Positions 5,996 to 14,149 are shown, numbered from the stretch's first letter. The stretch is 17,711 nucleotides of DNA from SIG437 sp045576235 (GCA_045576235.1 JAZNGA010000020.1:1-17711), one strand, 5' to 3'. The notes: generated by a model from the sequence alone, not told the origin. Numbers and translations: made by a program.

Positions 5996-7546
5996 GTGCA
6001 AAAAGCGGCAATATACGCAAGATTTTCAAGTGAAAATCAGCGTGATGAAAGCATAGATGCTCAAATAAGTGCAATACAAGACTACGCAAGACATAACAAC
6101 ATTGTGATAGTCAAAACATACATAGACCGAGCAAAATCAGCAACAACAGCCGAAAGACCGAGCTTTCAGGAAATGATTAAGGCAAGCGAAACAGGGATGT
6201 TTGATACCATAATCGTACATAAGCTTGACCGTTTTGCACGAAGCAAGTATGACAGTGCAATTTATAAGCAGAAGCTAAAAGTTAATAATGTACGACTGGT
6301 AAGTGTAACAGAGAATTTAGACGGAACACCTGAATCCATAATACTCGAATCAGTGCTTGAAGCAATGGCTGAATACTATTCCAAAAATCTTGCAAGAGAA
6401 ATAATGAAAGGCAATATGGAAAATGCAAAAAAGTCTGTTCATTGTGGAGGCATCCCTCCGCTTGGGTTTGATATTGTGGATAAAAAACTCGTCATAAACG
6501 AACACGAAGCAGAAGCAGTAAGAATTATATTTGAGATGTACGCAGATGGTGAAGGGTACACATCAATCATAAATACATTAAATGCTAATGGGTATAAAAC
6601 AAAGGTCGGTCATTCATTCGGTAAAAACAGCCTTTTTGAGATACTCAGGAATGAAAAATACAGAGGGGTCTACACCTACAATAAATCAGCGAGAAAGACC
6701 GCAAAAGGCACATATAACAGACACGCATACAAGGATGATAGCGAGGTAATACGGATAGAAAACGGATGTCCTCGCATAGTTTCTGATGACCTGTTCAATC
6801 GTGCAAGAAAAAGACAGAGTGAAAACCAAAGAGAAGCCTCCGCCAACAGAAACAGACAGAAATATTTGCTTTCAGGACTTGTGTTCTGTGGTAAATGTGG
6901 CTCTCCCATGCACGCAAACAGACGAAGAAAGGATAGTCAGCTAACTTTCAGATGCAACAGAAAAGCTCAAACAATCAAATGCGACTTAAAAGAAATCAAT
7001 ATGTCGTATCTGGAAGAATATGTGCTTAATGAATTACAAAAAAATATTTTTTCTTTTCATAAGGTAAATGCAATAATGCAGGTTATTCGTCAACATACAG
7101 AGAATTTGGAAGATGTATCAATGAAAACAGCAAATGAAATTGAAGCCAAACTAACACAGGTACAAAAAAATCAGCATAACATCATTGCCGCTATTGAACA
7201 GGGAGCATACAAGGAGTACTTTTCCCAACGGCTGTATGAATTAAAGGAACAGGAAGAAAACCTAAAAGCAAAATTGCTGGTAGCCAATCAGCCAAGGTCA
7301 TTTGCAGTAACATCTAAAGAAATAATGTTACTCATAAACAATTTTCAAAAAGCAAGGAGTGAGCGAAATTTTAACGAACTGAGAAAAGCTATACTAAACT
7401 TTGTGGAAAAAATAATAATAACAGATGAAAATATTGAGGTGATACTAAAAATAACTTTCGGTGATGTTGATATTAAGGGTAAGAATCTATATGCAAAAAG
7501 AGAAAAAATAACAGAAGCCAATGAACCCATAACAAAAATGGTTTGA
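5996..7546 (+). CDS. Large serine recombinase 4
   Basis: A complete 516-aa serine recombinase starting at GTG 5996, supported by aaggag (5981-5986). The resolvase domain has YARFSS with catalytic Ser11 and LDRFAR at 77-82. The recombinase DNA-binding domain spans roughly 150-230 (GGIPPLGFDIVDKKLVIN to NEKYRGVYTYNK). The zinc ribbon has C298, C301, C320 and C329, and a coiled-coil tail covers about 350-440. It is closer to recombinase 5 (shared FGKNSL, NRHA and GCPRIVSD motifs) than to the triplet enzymes. It is the last gene of the small-gene cluster, and probably that element's integrase/excisionase or a DNA inversion enzyme. Confidence 0.95.
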   Translation: MQKAAIYARFSSENQRDESIDAQISAIQDYARHNNIVIVKTYIDRAKSATTAERPSFQEMIKASETGMFDTIIVHKLDRFARSKYDSAIYKQKLKVNNVRLVSVTENLDGTPESIILESVLEAMAEYYSKNLAREIMKGNMENAKKSVHCGGIPPLGFDIVDKKLVINEHEAEAVRIIFEMYADGEGYTSIINTLNANGYKTKVGHSFGKNSLFEILRNEKYRGVYTYNKSARKTAKGTYNRHAYKDDSEVIRIENGCPRIVSDDLFNRARKRQSENQREASANRNRQKYLLSGLVFCGKCGSPMHANRRRKDSQLTFRCNRKAQTIKCDLKEINMSYLEEYVLNELQKNIFSFHKVNAIMQVIRQHTENLEDVSMKTANEIEAKLTQVQKNQHNIIAAIEQGAYKEYFSQRLYELKEQEENLKAKLLVANQPRSFAVTSKEIMLLINNFQKARSERNFNELRKAILNFVEKIIITDENIEVILKITFGDVDIKGKNLYAKREKITEANEPITKMV

Positions 7547-7687
7547 GACCTCTGATAGCCTTCCATCGATGGCTAATTTGAACTTCAAGGCATAATTTCA
7601 AGAACTTTCACCTCTGTTTTGATGTTTTTCATCCACTTTTCAATGAAATTAACAGATAAAATAATCTCTTGAAAAAGGGGCACAAGT

Positions 7688-7719
7688 CTCTCAAACCCTT
7701 CCATCCAAGGGTTTGAGAG
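7688..7719. repeat. Perfect 13-bp inverted repeat
   Basis: CTCTCAAACCCTT (7688-7700) and AAGGGTTTGAGAG (7707-7719) flank the 6-base loop ccatcc. No T-run follows, so it is unlikely to be an ordinary intrinsic terminator. Position, between a recombinase gene and a helicase gene, suggests a protein-binding site, origin or att-related structure. Confidence 0.75.
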
Positions 7720-7768
7720 CTTAAATCATAGAGAGAGTCATCTGTCGATATACAATTCTAAAGTCGGT

Positions 7769-7795
7769 TTGAACAAATTATTAAGGGCATATAAT
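7769..7795 (+). promoter_or_regulatory. Predicted promoter of the DUF927 operon
   Basis: TTGAAC (7769-7774) and a consensus TATAAT (7790-7795) are 15 bases apart; shifting the -35 to TTTGAA gives 16. A strong aggaggt (7821-7827) and ATG at 7835 follow. Spacing is slightly short of the ideal 17. Confidence 0.5.
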
Positions 7796-7834
7796 TTAAT
7801 TTTTTGCTCAAATAATTAACAGGAGGTATCCAAT

Positions 7835-9388
7835 ATGGATTATCAGGAAATCAATTTAGTAAAAATCAAAAGAGATGTTCAAACTGACGAGGTGCAGTTG
7901 GTACTGCAAACAACATATCTCGGAAAGAAAGTCGAAATGACTATAACCAGAGATAAACTGACCGTTAAAGGACTTGCAGAACTTACAAAACAAGGCTTTC
8001 CGATTCTTTCAAAAGATGAAGCTAATGCGACAATATATGACATAATATCAGTCGAAGAACAATTTCCCATTGAAAACACCTATAAAACAGTGGGATGGCA
8101 TGAAATAGCTGGAAAACTTTATTTTTTACACTTAAAAGCAATAAAGAATGGAAAGATTAAAAGAGTGTACTACAATGGCAATCTTGATTTATCAAGTAAA
8201 GGAGAATATCAGGATTGCTTAGATTTCTTCAACGCTTACATAGCATCAAATACAGGACTTGAAGTTGTATGTGCTGTTTCTCTTTCGGCAGCGATGATTA
8301 GTCTATTTGAGGAAAAAGATCTAAGATTCATATTTCACATCGAAGGACTTTCTACATCAGGTAAAACTACAAGCTTGATGTTGGCAGGGTCGCTGTGGGG
8401 AAATCCTAAAGTGAAAGCAAACGGAGTAATCAAAAGCTGGAACACAACTGATAATAAGCTAATGAAATCAGCTTGTGGAAATAAAGGAATACCTATCGGA
8501 CTTGATGAACTTTCAATGTCAGATGCAAATAACACAAAACTCACATACATACTGACGAGCGGAAACGATAAACAGCGAATGACTAATGATGATGAAAGCA
8601 TAAGTGATTTTAACACGGCTTTCATTTCTACAGGTGAGATAAAATTCAAAGAGTCCAATTACGGCGGTATAGCAGTAAGATTGTTTGAAGTGAAAAACTA
8701 CAATTTCACCAAAGATAAAGAAACTGCGGACTTAATTTTAGAAAACATACAGGCAAATTACGGACATATAGGGTTCAAGTTTGCGAAGGAGCTCTCAAAG
8801 CTTTCTAAAAAGCGTCTTAATAATAGTTTATCTAAAGAAACAGAAAAAGTAATCGAACACATAAAAAATCATTGTGAGGAACGAAACATCAAATTTTCAC
8901 CGCTGTTTGGAAGAATGGCGGAAAAGATTGCAGTAATCGTTCTGGCTGCTAAAATTGCTAAAAAGAAAATGAATATGAATTTTGATGCCAAAGCAATTAG
9001 AGATTTTTTGATTTGCGATACAACTTTGCTTGAAGCAGGGCAAGAGCAATCCGTAGAAGCTATGGATAAATTCCTTGAAGAATACGCAAAGAATAAGACA
9101 AAATTCCCTAAAGATAACGTGAATGACTCCAACATCTGGGGCAAGAGCATTTTCAGGAATGGTGAGCTGTACGAAGTTGTTGTATTGTACAATCAATTTG
9201 TTAAAATGATGAACAGGTTAGGATTCCCAGATACCACGTCCTTGATTAAAGCCTTGAAAGAGAAGAATTTCATCAAGTGTGAAAAGGATAAAAACTACGC
9301 AAGACGAGATGTAGGAAACCTAAAAAAGACAAAAGTAATTGTAGTAAATGTCTTAGCCATCAAAGGCGGTGCTGATGATGAGAATTAA
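7835..9388 (+). CDS. DUF927 AAA+ helicase-like replication protein
   Basis: This 517-aa protein has an N-terminal beta-rich region (about 1-150), then an ATPase core: Walker A GLSTSGKTT at 171-179 and Walker B IPIGLDELS with D224-E225. An ISTGE sensor-like strand lies at 265-269, with R282 in GGIAVRLFEV. The C-terminal part (WGKSIFRNGELYEVV onward) looks like a winged helix. DUF927 proteins are linked to mobile elements and to self-loading initiator helicases, including those of SCC elements. No primase domain is seen. The gene has its own promoter and ribosome binding site and overlaps the next ORF, which in turn overlaps a recombinase. This suggests replication of an excised element; that role is inferred from the family and context. 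Confidence 0.9.
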   Translation: MDYQEINLVKIKRDVQTDEVQLVLQTTYLGKKVEMTITRDKLTVKGLAELTKQGFPILSKDEANATIYDIISVEEQFPIENTYKTVGWHEIAGKLYFLHLKAIKNGKIKRVYYNGNLDLSSKGEYQDCLDFFNAYIASNTGLEVVCAVSLSAAMISLFEEKDLRFIFHIEGLSTSGKTTSLMLAGSLWGNPKVKANGVIKSWNTTDNKLMKSACGNKGIPIGLDELSMSDANNTKLTYILTSGNDKQRMTNDDESISDFNTAFISTGEIKFKESNYGGIAVRLFEVKNYNFTKDKETADLILENIQANYGHIGFKFAKELSKLSKKRLNNSLSKETEKVIEHIKNHCEERNIKFSPLFGRMAEKIAVIVLAAKIAKKKMNMNFDAKAIRDFLICDTTLLEAGQEQSVEAMDKFLEEYAKNKTKFPKDNVNDSNIWGKSIFRNGELYEVVVLYNQFVKMMNRLGFPDTTSLIKALKEKNFIKCEKDKNYARRDVGNLKKTKVIVVNVLAIKGGADDEN

Positions 9389-9539
9389 AATCAAAATCAG
9401 CAGAGGAGATTTAAAACAAAATGCTTTCTGTAAAGCGACTCAGCGAAAACTGAAAACAAATGATGTTGACAAGGGCAATACTGCTCTTGTCAACACTCTA
9501 ATCTATAATATGTTGTTGAAGGAGCGAAATCAAAAATGA
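9375..9539 (+). CDS. Small overlapping ORF, 54 aa, between helicase and recombinase
   Basis: An ORF starting ATGATG at 9375 overlaps the end of the DUF927 gene by 14 bases and ends in TGA at 9537-9539, inside the ATGA that opens the recombinase gene. The product is basic (MMRIKIKISRGDLKQNAFCK, later VNTLIYNMLLKERNQK) and has no recognised domain. A ribosome binding site like aaggcggt lies upstream of it. The chain of overlaps suggests translational coupling of all three genes. The same stretch contains a 12-bp dyad, so it could instead be a regulatory spacer that happens to be open. Confidence 0.5.
   Translation: MMRIKIKISRGDLKQNAFCKATQRKLKTNDVDKGNTALVNTLIYNMLLKERNQK
9465..9494 (+). promoter_or_regulatory. 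12-bp dyad upstream of recombinase 5
   Basis: GTTGACAAGGGC (9465-9476) pairs with GCTCTTGTCAAC (9483-9494) over a 6-base loop, with a single G-U pair in RNA. No T-run follows. It lies 40-70 bases before the recombinase start and could be an operator or a translational attenuator. Confidence 0.45.
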
Positions 9540-11017
9540 TGTCAGGAGTATTTTACGGTAGATATTCAAGCAAAAACCAAAACGAAACAAGTATCGAGGG
9601 GCAACGAATAATTGTTGTCGATTATGCAGATAGAAATGACATAGAAATTACAGATGAATATATCGACAGAGCAAAATCAGGAAAATCAGATAAAAGAGAG
9701 AATTTCAAGAGAATGATTGATGACATTGAGAACGGGATACTGGATATAGATGTAGTTGTGGTATATAAACTGGATAGATTTTTCAGAAACGAAAAAATGC
9801 ACAGAAAATATGAGACTTTTCTTGAGGAGCACGGAGTTAAACTGATAAGTGCAACAGAGCAAGTAAATGATAGTGAAAGCTTCGGGCAAAAAGCGTACAA
9901 GTCGTTGGCAATCTTAGTTAATGAAGAAGAGGTTAAGAAGATTTCACAGAACGTTTCAAGAGGAAAACTCGTTGTGGCTAACAAAGGTAAATGGTGCGGA
10001 GGAACACCACCTCTTGGGTATGATGTTGATAGATTAACACAGACATTGGTAATCAACAAAGTAGAGGCTAAAGCGGTAAAATTTGCGTTTAAAATGAGGT
10101 CTCAGGGAGCATCACTCTCTGCCATCATCGAACAGATGAACAGACGAGGCTACAAGACAAAACTTGGAAATAAATTCGGTAAAAATAGTCTGCACGAAAT
10201 TTTCAAAAACATCAAATACAAAGGAGTGTATGAATACAACAGAGCAGCTTCAAAATCCCCTGATGGAAAATTCAATCGACACGCTTCAAAACCAGATGAG
10301 GAAATCGTTAGAATTGTTGGCGGATGTCCTCGGATTGTTTCTGATGAAATCTGGGATAAGGTAAATGCAATGGGTAAAAAACATAGTAATATCAAGCCGA
10401 AGGGAGATTACCTTTTGAGTGGATTGGTAGTTTGTAAATGCGGAACATCAATGCAGGTAAATAGACGAAACAATCACCAAAAGGAATACCTTTCTTTTTT
10501 TTGCCCTAAACACAAGAACAAACAAGGCTGTGATGCAAAAGAGATTGACCTAAACAAACTTGAAAATTTTGTGCTTAATAAATTAGCAGAACTCATATTC
10601 ACACAAGATAACATAAATGGATTCATAAACGATTTCCCAAAGATTTCTAAACAGAAATCAGGTAAAGCTAAGAAAGAAATCAGCGAATTAAAATCAATTC
10701 TAAATTCAAACTCAAGAAAAATCAAAAACTGTCTGTCTCAAATTGAAAATGGATGCACAAAAATCGTCAGTGATAAACTCGGGGAACGCATAGAAGAACT
10801 CGAAGCAGAAAATAAACGCATAACAAAAAAACTGAAAAGACTTCAAGATGAAGTATCAGAAGTTCCTGAATATGAGGAAATAGAGAGACTAAAAGGCAAC
10901 TTTGTTGAGTACATGCAAAGTAAAAACAATCTGCCAATCCGAAAGGAATTTTTGCATCAAATGATAGAAGAAATCAAGGTCACTGATGATTCAGTTGAAA
11001 TCATATTCAAAATCTAA
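9536..11017 (+). CDS. Large serine recombinase 5, paired with the DUF927 helicase
   Basis: A complete 493-aa serine recombinase. The resolvase domain has YGRYSS with catalytic Ser11 and LDRFFRN near 79-85. The recombinase domain covers about 155-235 (GGTPPLGYDVDRLTQTLVIN to NIKYKGVYEYNR). The zinc ribbon is unusual in its first knuckle, C300-K-C302, one residue shorter than the CxxC of recombinase 4; C323 and C332 complete it. A long coiled coil fills about 370-450. The start ATG at 9536 overlaps the 54-aa ORF and has aaggag at 9519-9524. Following a replication-type helicase, it is the likely integrase/excisionase of this module, comparable in position to the ccr recombinases of SCC elements. 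Confidence 0.95.
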   Translation: MMSGVFYGRYSSKNQNETSIEGQRIIVVDYADRNDIEITDEYIDRAKSGKSDKRENFKRMIDDIENGILDIDVVVVYKLDRFFRNEKMHRKYETFLEEHGVKLISATEQVNDSESFGQKAYKSLAILVNEEEVKKISQNVSRGKLVVANKGKWCGGTPPLGYDVDRLTQTLVINKVEAKAVKFAFKMRSQGASLSAIIEQMNRRGYKTKLGNKFGKNSLHEIFKNIKYKGVYEYNRAASKSPDGKFNRHASKPDEEIVRIVGGCPRIVSDEIWDKVNAMGKKHSNIKPKGDYLLSGLVVCKCGTSMQVNRRNNHQKEYLSFFCPKHKNKQGCDAKEIDLNKLENFVLNKLAELIFTQDNINGFINDFPKISKQKSGKAKKEISELKSILNSNSRKIKNCLSQIENGCTKIVSDKLGERIEELEAENKRITKKLKRLQDEVSEVPEYEEIERLKGNFVEYMQSKNNLPIRKEFLHQMIEEIKVTDDSVEIIFKI

Positions 11018-11043
11018 TCTTGAGATTTGATAATAAAGTAATG

Positions 11044-11052
11044 TGATATAAT
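11044..11052 (+). promoter_or_regulatory. Possible extended -10 promoter after recombinase 5
   Basis: TG-A-TATAAT (TG at 11044-11045, TATAAT at 11047-11052) fits an extended -10, with no good -35. It would transcribe the short region holding the right 15-bp inverted repeat and run toward the GH20 pseudogene. The 246-base gap 11018-11263 otherwise contains only weak short ORFs. Confidence 0.35.
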
Positions 11053-11104
11053 AGAAATAATAAAAGCAAGTGGTTCTGTAAATGGTGGAGACCTCTTTTT
11101 TCAA

Positions 11105-11119
11105 AAAGTGGGGATTTTG
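11105..11119 (+). repeat. 15-bp inverted repeat, right copy
   Basis: The sequence aaagtggggattttg is the exact reverse complement of 3963-3977. The two copies bracket the 7.1-kb segment with recombinases 4 and 5. It lies between the recombinase 5 stop and the GH20 pseudogene, near the probable right boundary of mobile DNA. Confidence 0.6.
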
Positions 11120-11263
11120 ATGGTATACGAACCTTCTCCGCCAGAGAAAAACATAGGTGATTTTGCATCTGTGTCTTTTGTTCTTTTTAGAGTTTTGATG
11201 TTGCATATGAAATTAAGCCGAAAGAAAATTATAAAAGTAATTTATTGAAAAGTCGCGAAGGCT

Positions 11264-12678
11264 ATGGATAAGAATTTTATTAAAGAAACAGTTTTCAGAA
11301 CCGTTGGTTTTAGTTATGATGGCAAAATTGAATTTCTTGATTTTGATGGCATTAAGGTGGAATATGACGGGGAAAAAGCAAAAATTGGTGCAAATTCAAA
11401 ATCGGGTTTTGCCAGGGGTTGTTTTCTCTTTGCATTGAATTTTTATGAAGGTAAAAAAGAATTTGCTTTAGAAGAAAAGAAGCATTTTAAAGATTTAACA
11501 TTCTTTTTAGACTGCTCAAGAAATGCTGTTATGAAGGTAGATTCTGTTAAAAGATATATAAACATAATTTCTTCTTTGGGTTTTGATTTTACAGAGAAGA
11601 TACATATTAAATCGAAGGAAGACCTCGTTTTGGATACTTAAGAGGAAGATATTCAAACGAGGAGCTGACAGATATTGTAGCTTATGGCGAAAAGCTTGGA
11701 ATTGAGCTCATCCCTTGCATACAAACATTAGGTCATATGCGTCAGTATTTAAAATGGTCGGATTCAGGCGGACCTGACTACACAGACGAGAAAATTGGAA
11801 ACATAAGAGACACGGGCGATGTCTTGCTTTGCGGTGAAGATGAAACTTATAAATTCATCGATGATGCAATAAAAGCGTGCAGAAAGGCATATAAAACAAA
11901 TAAAATCCACATAGGCATGGATGAGGCCTTCGGCATCGGCAGAGGAAGATATCTGGCAAAACACGGACTTCGCGACAGCTATGACATCATGAAAGAGCAT
12001 CTTGAAAAAAGTGATGGAAATCTGCAAAAAATATGATTTTGAAATGAAATTTTCTGATGCAAGGCTGATGGGTAATTTTAACTTTGTAAAGCCAAATCCA
12101 TATTTAAAAGAATGGAGAGCTAAAAATGGAGGCGGGCTTGACCTTTTATTAGGAAAAAGATTGTTCTATTGTGACATTTTGTATGATATGGCAATAAGAT
12201 ATGATTCTTGTGATGAAATAATAGAAAAATATGAAGCATCAGCTAAACGCATGCGTGAACTTTATGAAATTGGCGATGAAAACAAAGAAGATTATCATTA
12301 CGCCTATCTCATATATGAAATAGGAAAAACAAAAGCAGAGCTTTGCAAAAATCTGCGTGCGCGTTATAAGCAGGGAGACAGAGCATACCTTGAAAAAGCC
12401 TCATATGAAATCATCCTCCAGCTTAAAAATGGTATGAGGAATTTAAGATTGTCCATAAAAAACAGTGGATGAGAGACTATAAGCCTTTTGGCTATGAAGT
12501 TTTAAGCTGTCGTTTTGGCGGTGTAATCGCAAGAGTGGATGATGCAATTAAAACTTTAGAAGCATATTTAAATGGAGAAATCGCAGAAATATCTGAGATT
12601 TGTCAGGAAATTCTTGTTAATGAGGAATTAAATGCATCTACCGTTATTGAGTTAATCACTGCATCAAGTGAAGCGTAG
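11264..12678 (+). pseudogene. Decayed GH20-family glycoside hydrolase (beta-N-acetylhexosaminidase-like)
   Basis: Pieces of one protein lie in order in shifting frames. The N-terminal part contains FFLDCSRNAVMKV (11264 to about 11595). After a frameshift come GRYSNEELTDIVAYGEK, IPCIQTLGHMRQYLKW and the catalytic-type HIGMDEAFGIGRGRYL. Then EICKKYDFE follows a one-base slip in a run of A at about 12005-12010, and finally, after another shift near 12432, KKQWMRDYKPFGYEV and RFGGVIARVDDA, typical of the family's C-terminus. A nonsense codon (TAA, 11608-11610) interrupts the second piece. The region that should hold the rest of the barrel after KKYDFE (about 12050) is missing. Several independent lesions make sequencing error an unlikely full explanation. 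The gene is probably non-functional, perhaps after nearby insertion of mobile DNA. Confidence 0.85.
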
Positions 12679-12748
12679 TTTGATGATATACTTCAGTTGT
12701 TGTTAAAGATATGATAAAATCAGGTTATATTTTCTTAAAATATGGCAA

Positions 12749-12762
12749 ATAGGCTTGCCTAT
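12749..12762. promoter_or_regulatory. Palindromic operator-like site upstream of the GH28 gene
   Basis: ATAGGC-TT-GCCTAT is a 6-bp dyad about 46 bases before the GH28 start. It could bind a sugar-responsive repressor, but no regulator gene is present in the window to support this. Confidence 0.3.
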
Positions 12763-12808
12763 ATTTCAAAATATCATAAGAAATTAATGTGATTTTCAGG
12801 AGGGAAAT

Positions 12809-14149
12809 ATGTATAACATATTAGATTTCGGCGCAAAAAATGACGGAATAACAAATTCAACTCCGGCTGTGCGCGCGGCGGTGGCAGAGTGCGTTAAAAA
12901 TGGTGGGGGAGTCGTGTATATCCCCAACGGAAAATATGTTTTGGCGTCTGTTCAGATTTTCAGCAATGTTCATTTCGTTTTTGAACCCGGCGCAAAAATT
13001 TTAGGAAGCTTAAATCCTGATGATTTTGATGAAAGAGAGAAAATTGACTATCCCTTATATCAGGACTATTCACATTCGTTTTTTCATAGGTCTATGTTCT
13101 GGGGAGAAAATGTTGAAAACATATCTTTCAGCGGTCTTGGAACAATTGATATGCGAGAGGTCTGGGAAAATGTCCCCGCAGATGGCGAAGCCAGCAACCG
13201 CAGCCGCAGAGCAATTAAAATTTTCTCATTTAAAGAATGTAAACACATCGACATATCAGACTTAAAGCTTTATAATGCAACGGATTTAGCTGTTTATCTT
13301 GCAGGTTGTGAGGATGTTAAAACCACGAAATTGTCAATCCATGTCAACATCGACGGAATAAGTCCTGACTGTTGCAAAAATGTGGTTATTTCTGACTGTA
13401 ATATCGTTGCGGGAGACGATGCGATTGTCTTAAAAAGCTCCTACACGTTAAACAGAAAACAGCTTTGTGAAAATGTTGTGGTTACAAATTGCAATGTGTC
13501 ATCAAGAATGTGTGCAATTAAACTTGGAACAGAAACAAACGGAGGCTTTAAAAACATTGCAATATCAAACTGTGCCATATATGACACCTGCTTTACGGGT
13601 TTAGCCATAGAAATAGCTGATGGCGGTGAAATTGACGGAATAACAGCTACAGGGCTCGTTATGAAAAATGTCGGCTCGCCGTTTATCATAATCCTGACCG
13701 ACAGAAGACGCGCACCGATTGATGCTACCATCGGAAGCATAAAGAATGTTATAATCGACAACTTAACTGCAACGGGTCCATATGAACCTGTTTATCCCAT
13801 ACGCTACAGGGCAGTGTCATCTGATGATGAAGTGAATAACAAACCAAGCATAATCGCATCAAGCGTTGTTGGACAGCCTGACTCTAAGCTGGAAAACATC
13901 AGCTTATCAAACATATATCTCACAGTGCCGGGAGGACGCGGAAAAGAAGTCAGAGACATTGTTGTCCCTGAAAATCCAAAGGGAACACCGGCTGCATGGA
14001 CACACGGAGCTGATTTGCCTGCAAGCGGAATCTATTTCCGCCATGTAAAAAATCTTGCGCTTCATAATGTTAATGTTTTCACTTTGGAAGATGATGCAAG
14101 AGAAGAAATGATTTTTGATGATGTTGAGGGACTTAAACTCTTAAACTAA
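12809..14149 (+). CDS. GH28 polygalacturonase-like glycoside hydrolase
   Basis: A 446-aa right-handed beta-helix protein with no signal peptide, so it probably acts in the cytoplasm on imported pectin fragments. The N-terminus has the family opening (ILDFGAKNDGITNSTPAVRA). The active-site region shows NIDGISPD at 180-187 and GDDAIVLKS at 202-210, retaining the paired aspartates D203-D204. The classical GHG histidine motif is not seen; its place is taken by AIKLGTETNGGF, as in GH28-like exo-enzymes or rhamnogalacturonases of gut bacteria. A strong cagGAGGga site (12797-12805) precedes the ATG, and a terminator follows at 14173. Exact substrate is uncertain: polygalacturonate, rhamnogalacturonan, or a related uronic-acid polymer. 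Confidence 0.9.
   Translation: MYNILDFGAKNDGITNSTPAVRAAVAECVKNGGGVVYIPNGKYVLASVQIFSNVHFVFEPGAKILGSLNPDDFDEREKIDYPLYQDYSHSFFHRSMFWGENVENISFSGLGTIDMREVWENVPADGEASNRSRRAIKIFSFKECKHIDISDLKLYNATDLAVYLAGCEDVKTTKLSIHVNIDGISPDCCKNVVISDCNIVAGDDAIVLKSSYTLNRKQLCENVVVTNCNVSSRMCAIKLGTETNGGFKNIAISNCAIYDTCFTGLAIEIADGGEIDGITATGLVMKNVGSPFIIILTDRRRAPIDATIGSIKNVIIDNLTATGPYEPVYPIRYRAVSSDDEVNNKPSIIASSVVGQPDSKLENISLSNIYLTVPGGRGKEVRDIVVPENPKGTPAAWTHGADLPASGIYFRHVKNLALHNVNVFTLEDDAREEMIFDDVEGLKLLN

Larger units (their letters stand above)
7547..7834. other. Gene-free spacer with dyads upstream of the DUF927 gene
   Basis: No plausible gene is present in these 288 bases. They hold two related dyads: ccatcgatgg, inside tagcc...ggcta near 7556-7575, and the perfect 13-bp dyad at 7688-7719. 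Both contain the string ccttccatc. An AT-rich tract with a promoter follows. The content would suit a replication origin or recombinase binding region, but this is inference from structure only. Confidence 0.45.

Noticed and set aside
5853..6056. 67-aa + strand frame overlapping the RHH-like gene and the start of recombinase 4
   Set aside because: Both overlapped genes have good ribosome binding sites and domains, and this frame has neither.
7545..7553. gagacctct, repeated at 11088-11096 as a possible direct repeat of recombinases 4 and 5
   Set aside because: Nine bases is too short to exclude chance, and the flanks do not match.
9622..10059. 145-aa open frame on the minus strand
   Set aside because: Antisense to the conserved resolvase and recombinase domains of recombinase 5; Ser-rich shadow without a domain.
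11082..11120. 12-codon ORF MVETSFFKKWGF as a leader peptide
   Set aside because: No ribosome binding site; it is kept only as a marker of the possible split site described in the findings.
11121..11247. 42-codon ORF beginning MVYEPSPPEKN, between the right inverted repeat and the GH20 pseudogene
   Set aside because: No convincing ribosome binding site and no domain; probably chance or remnant sequence.
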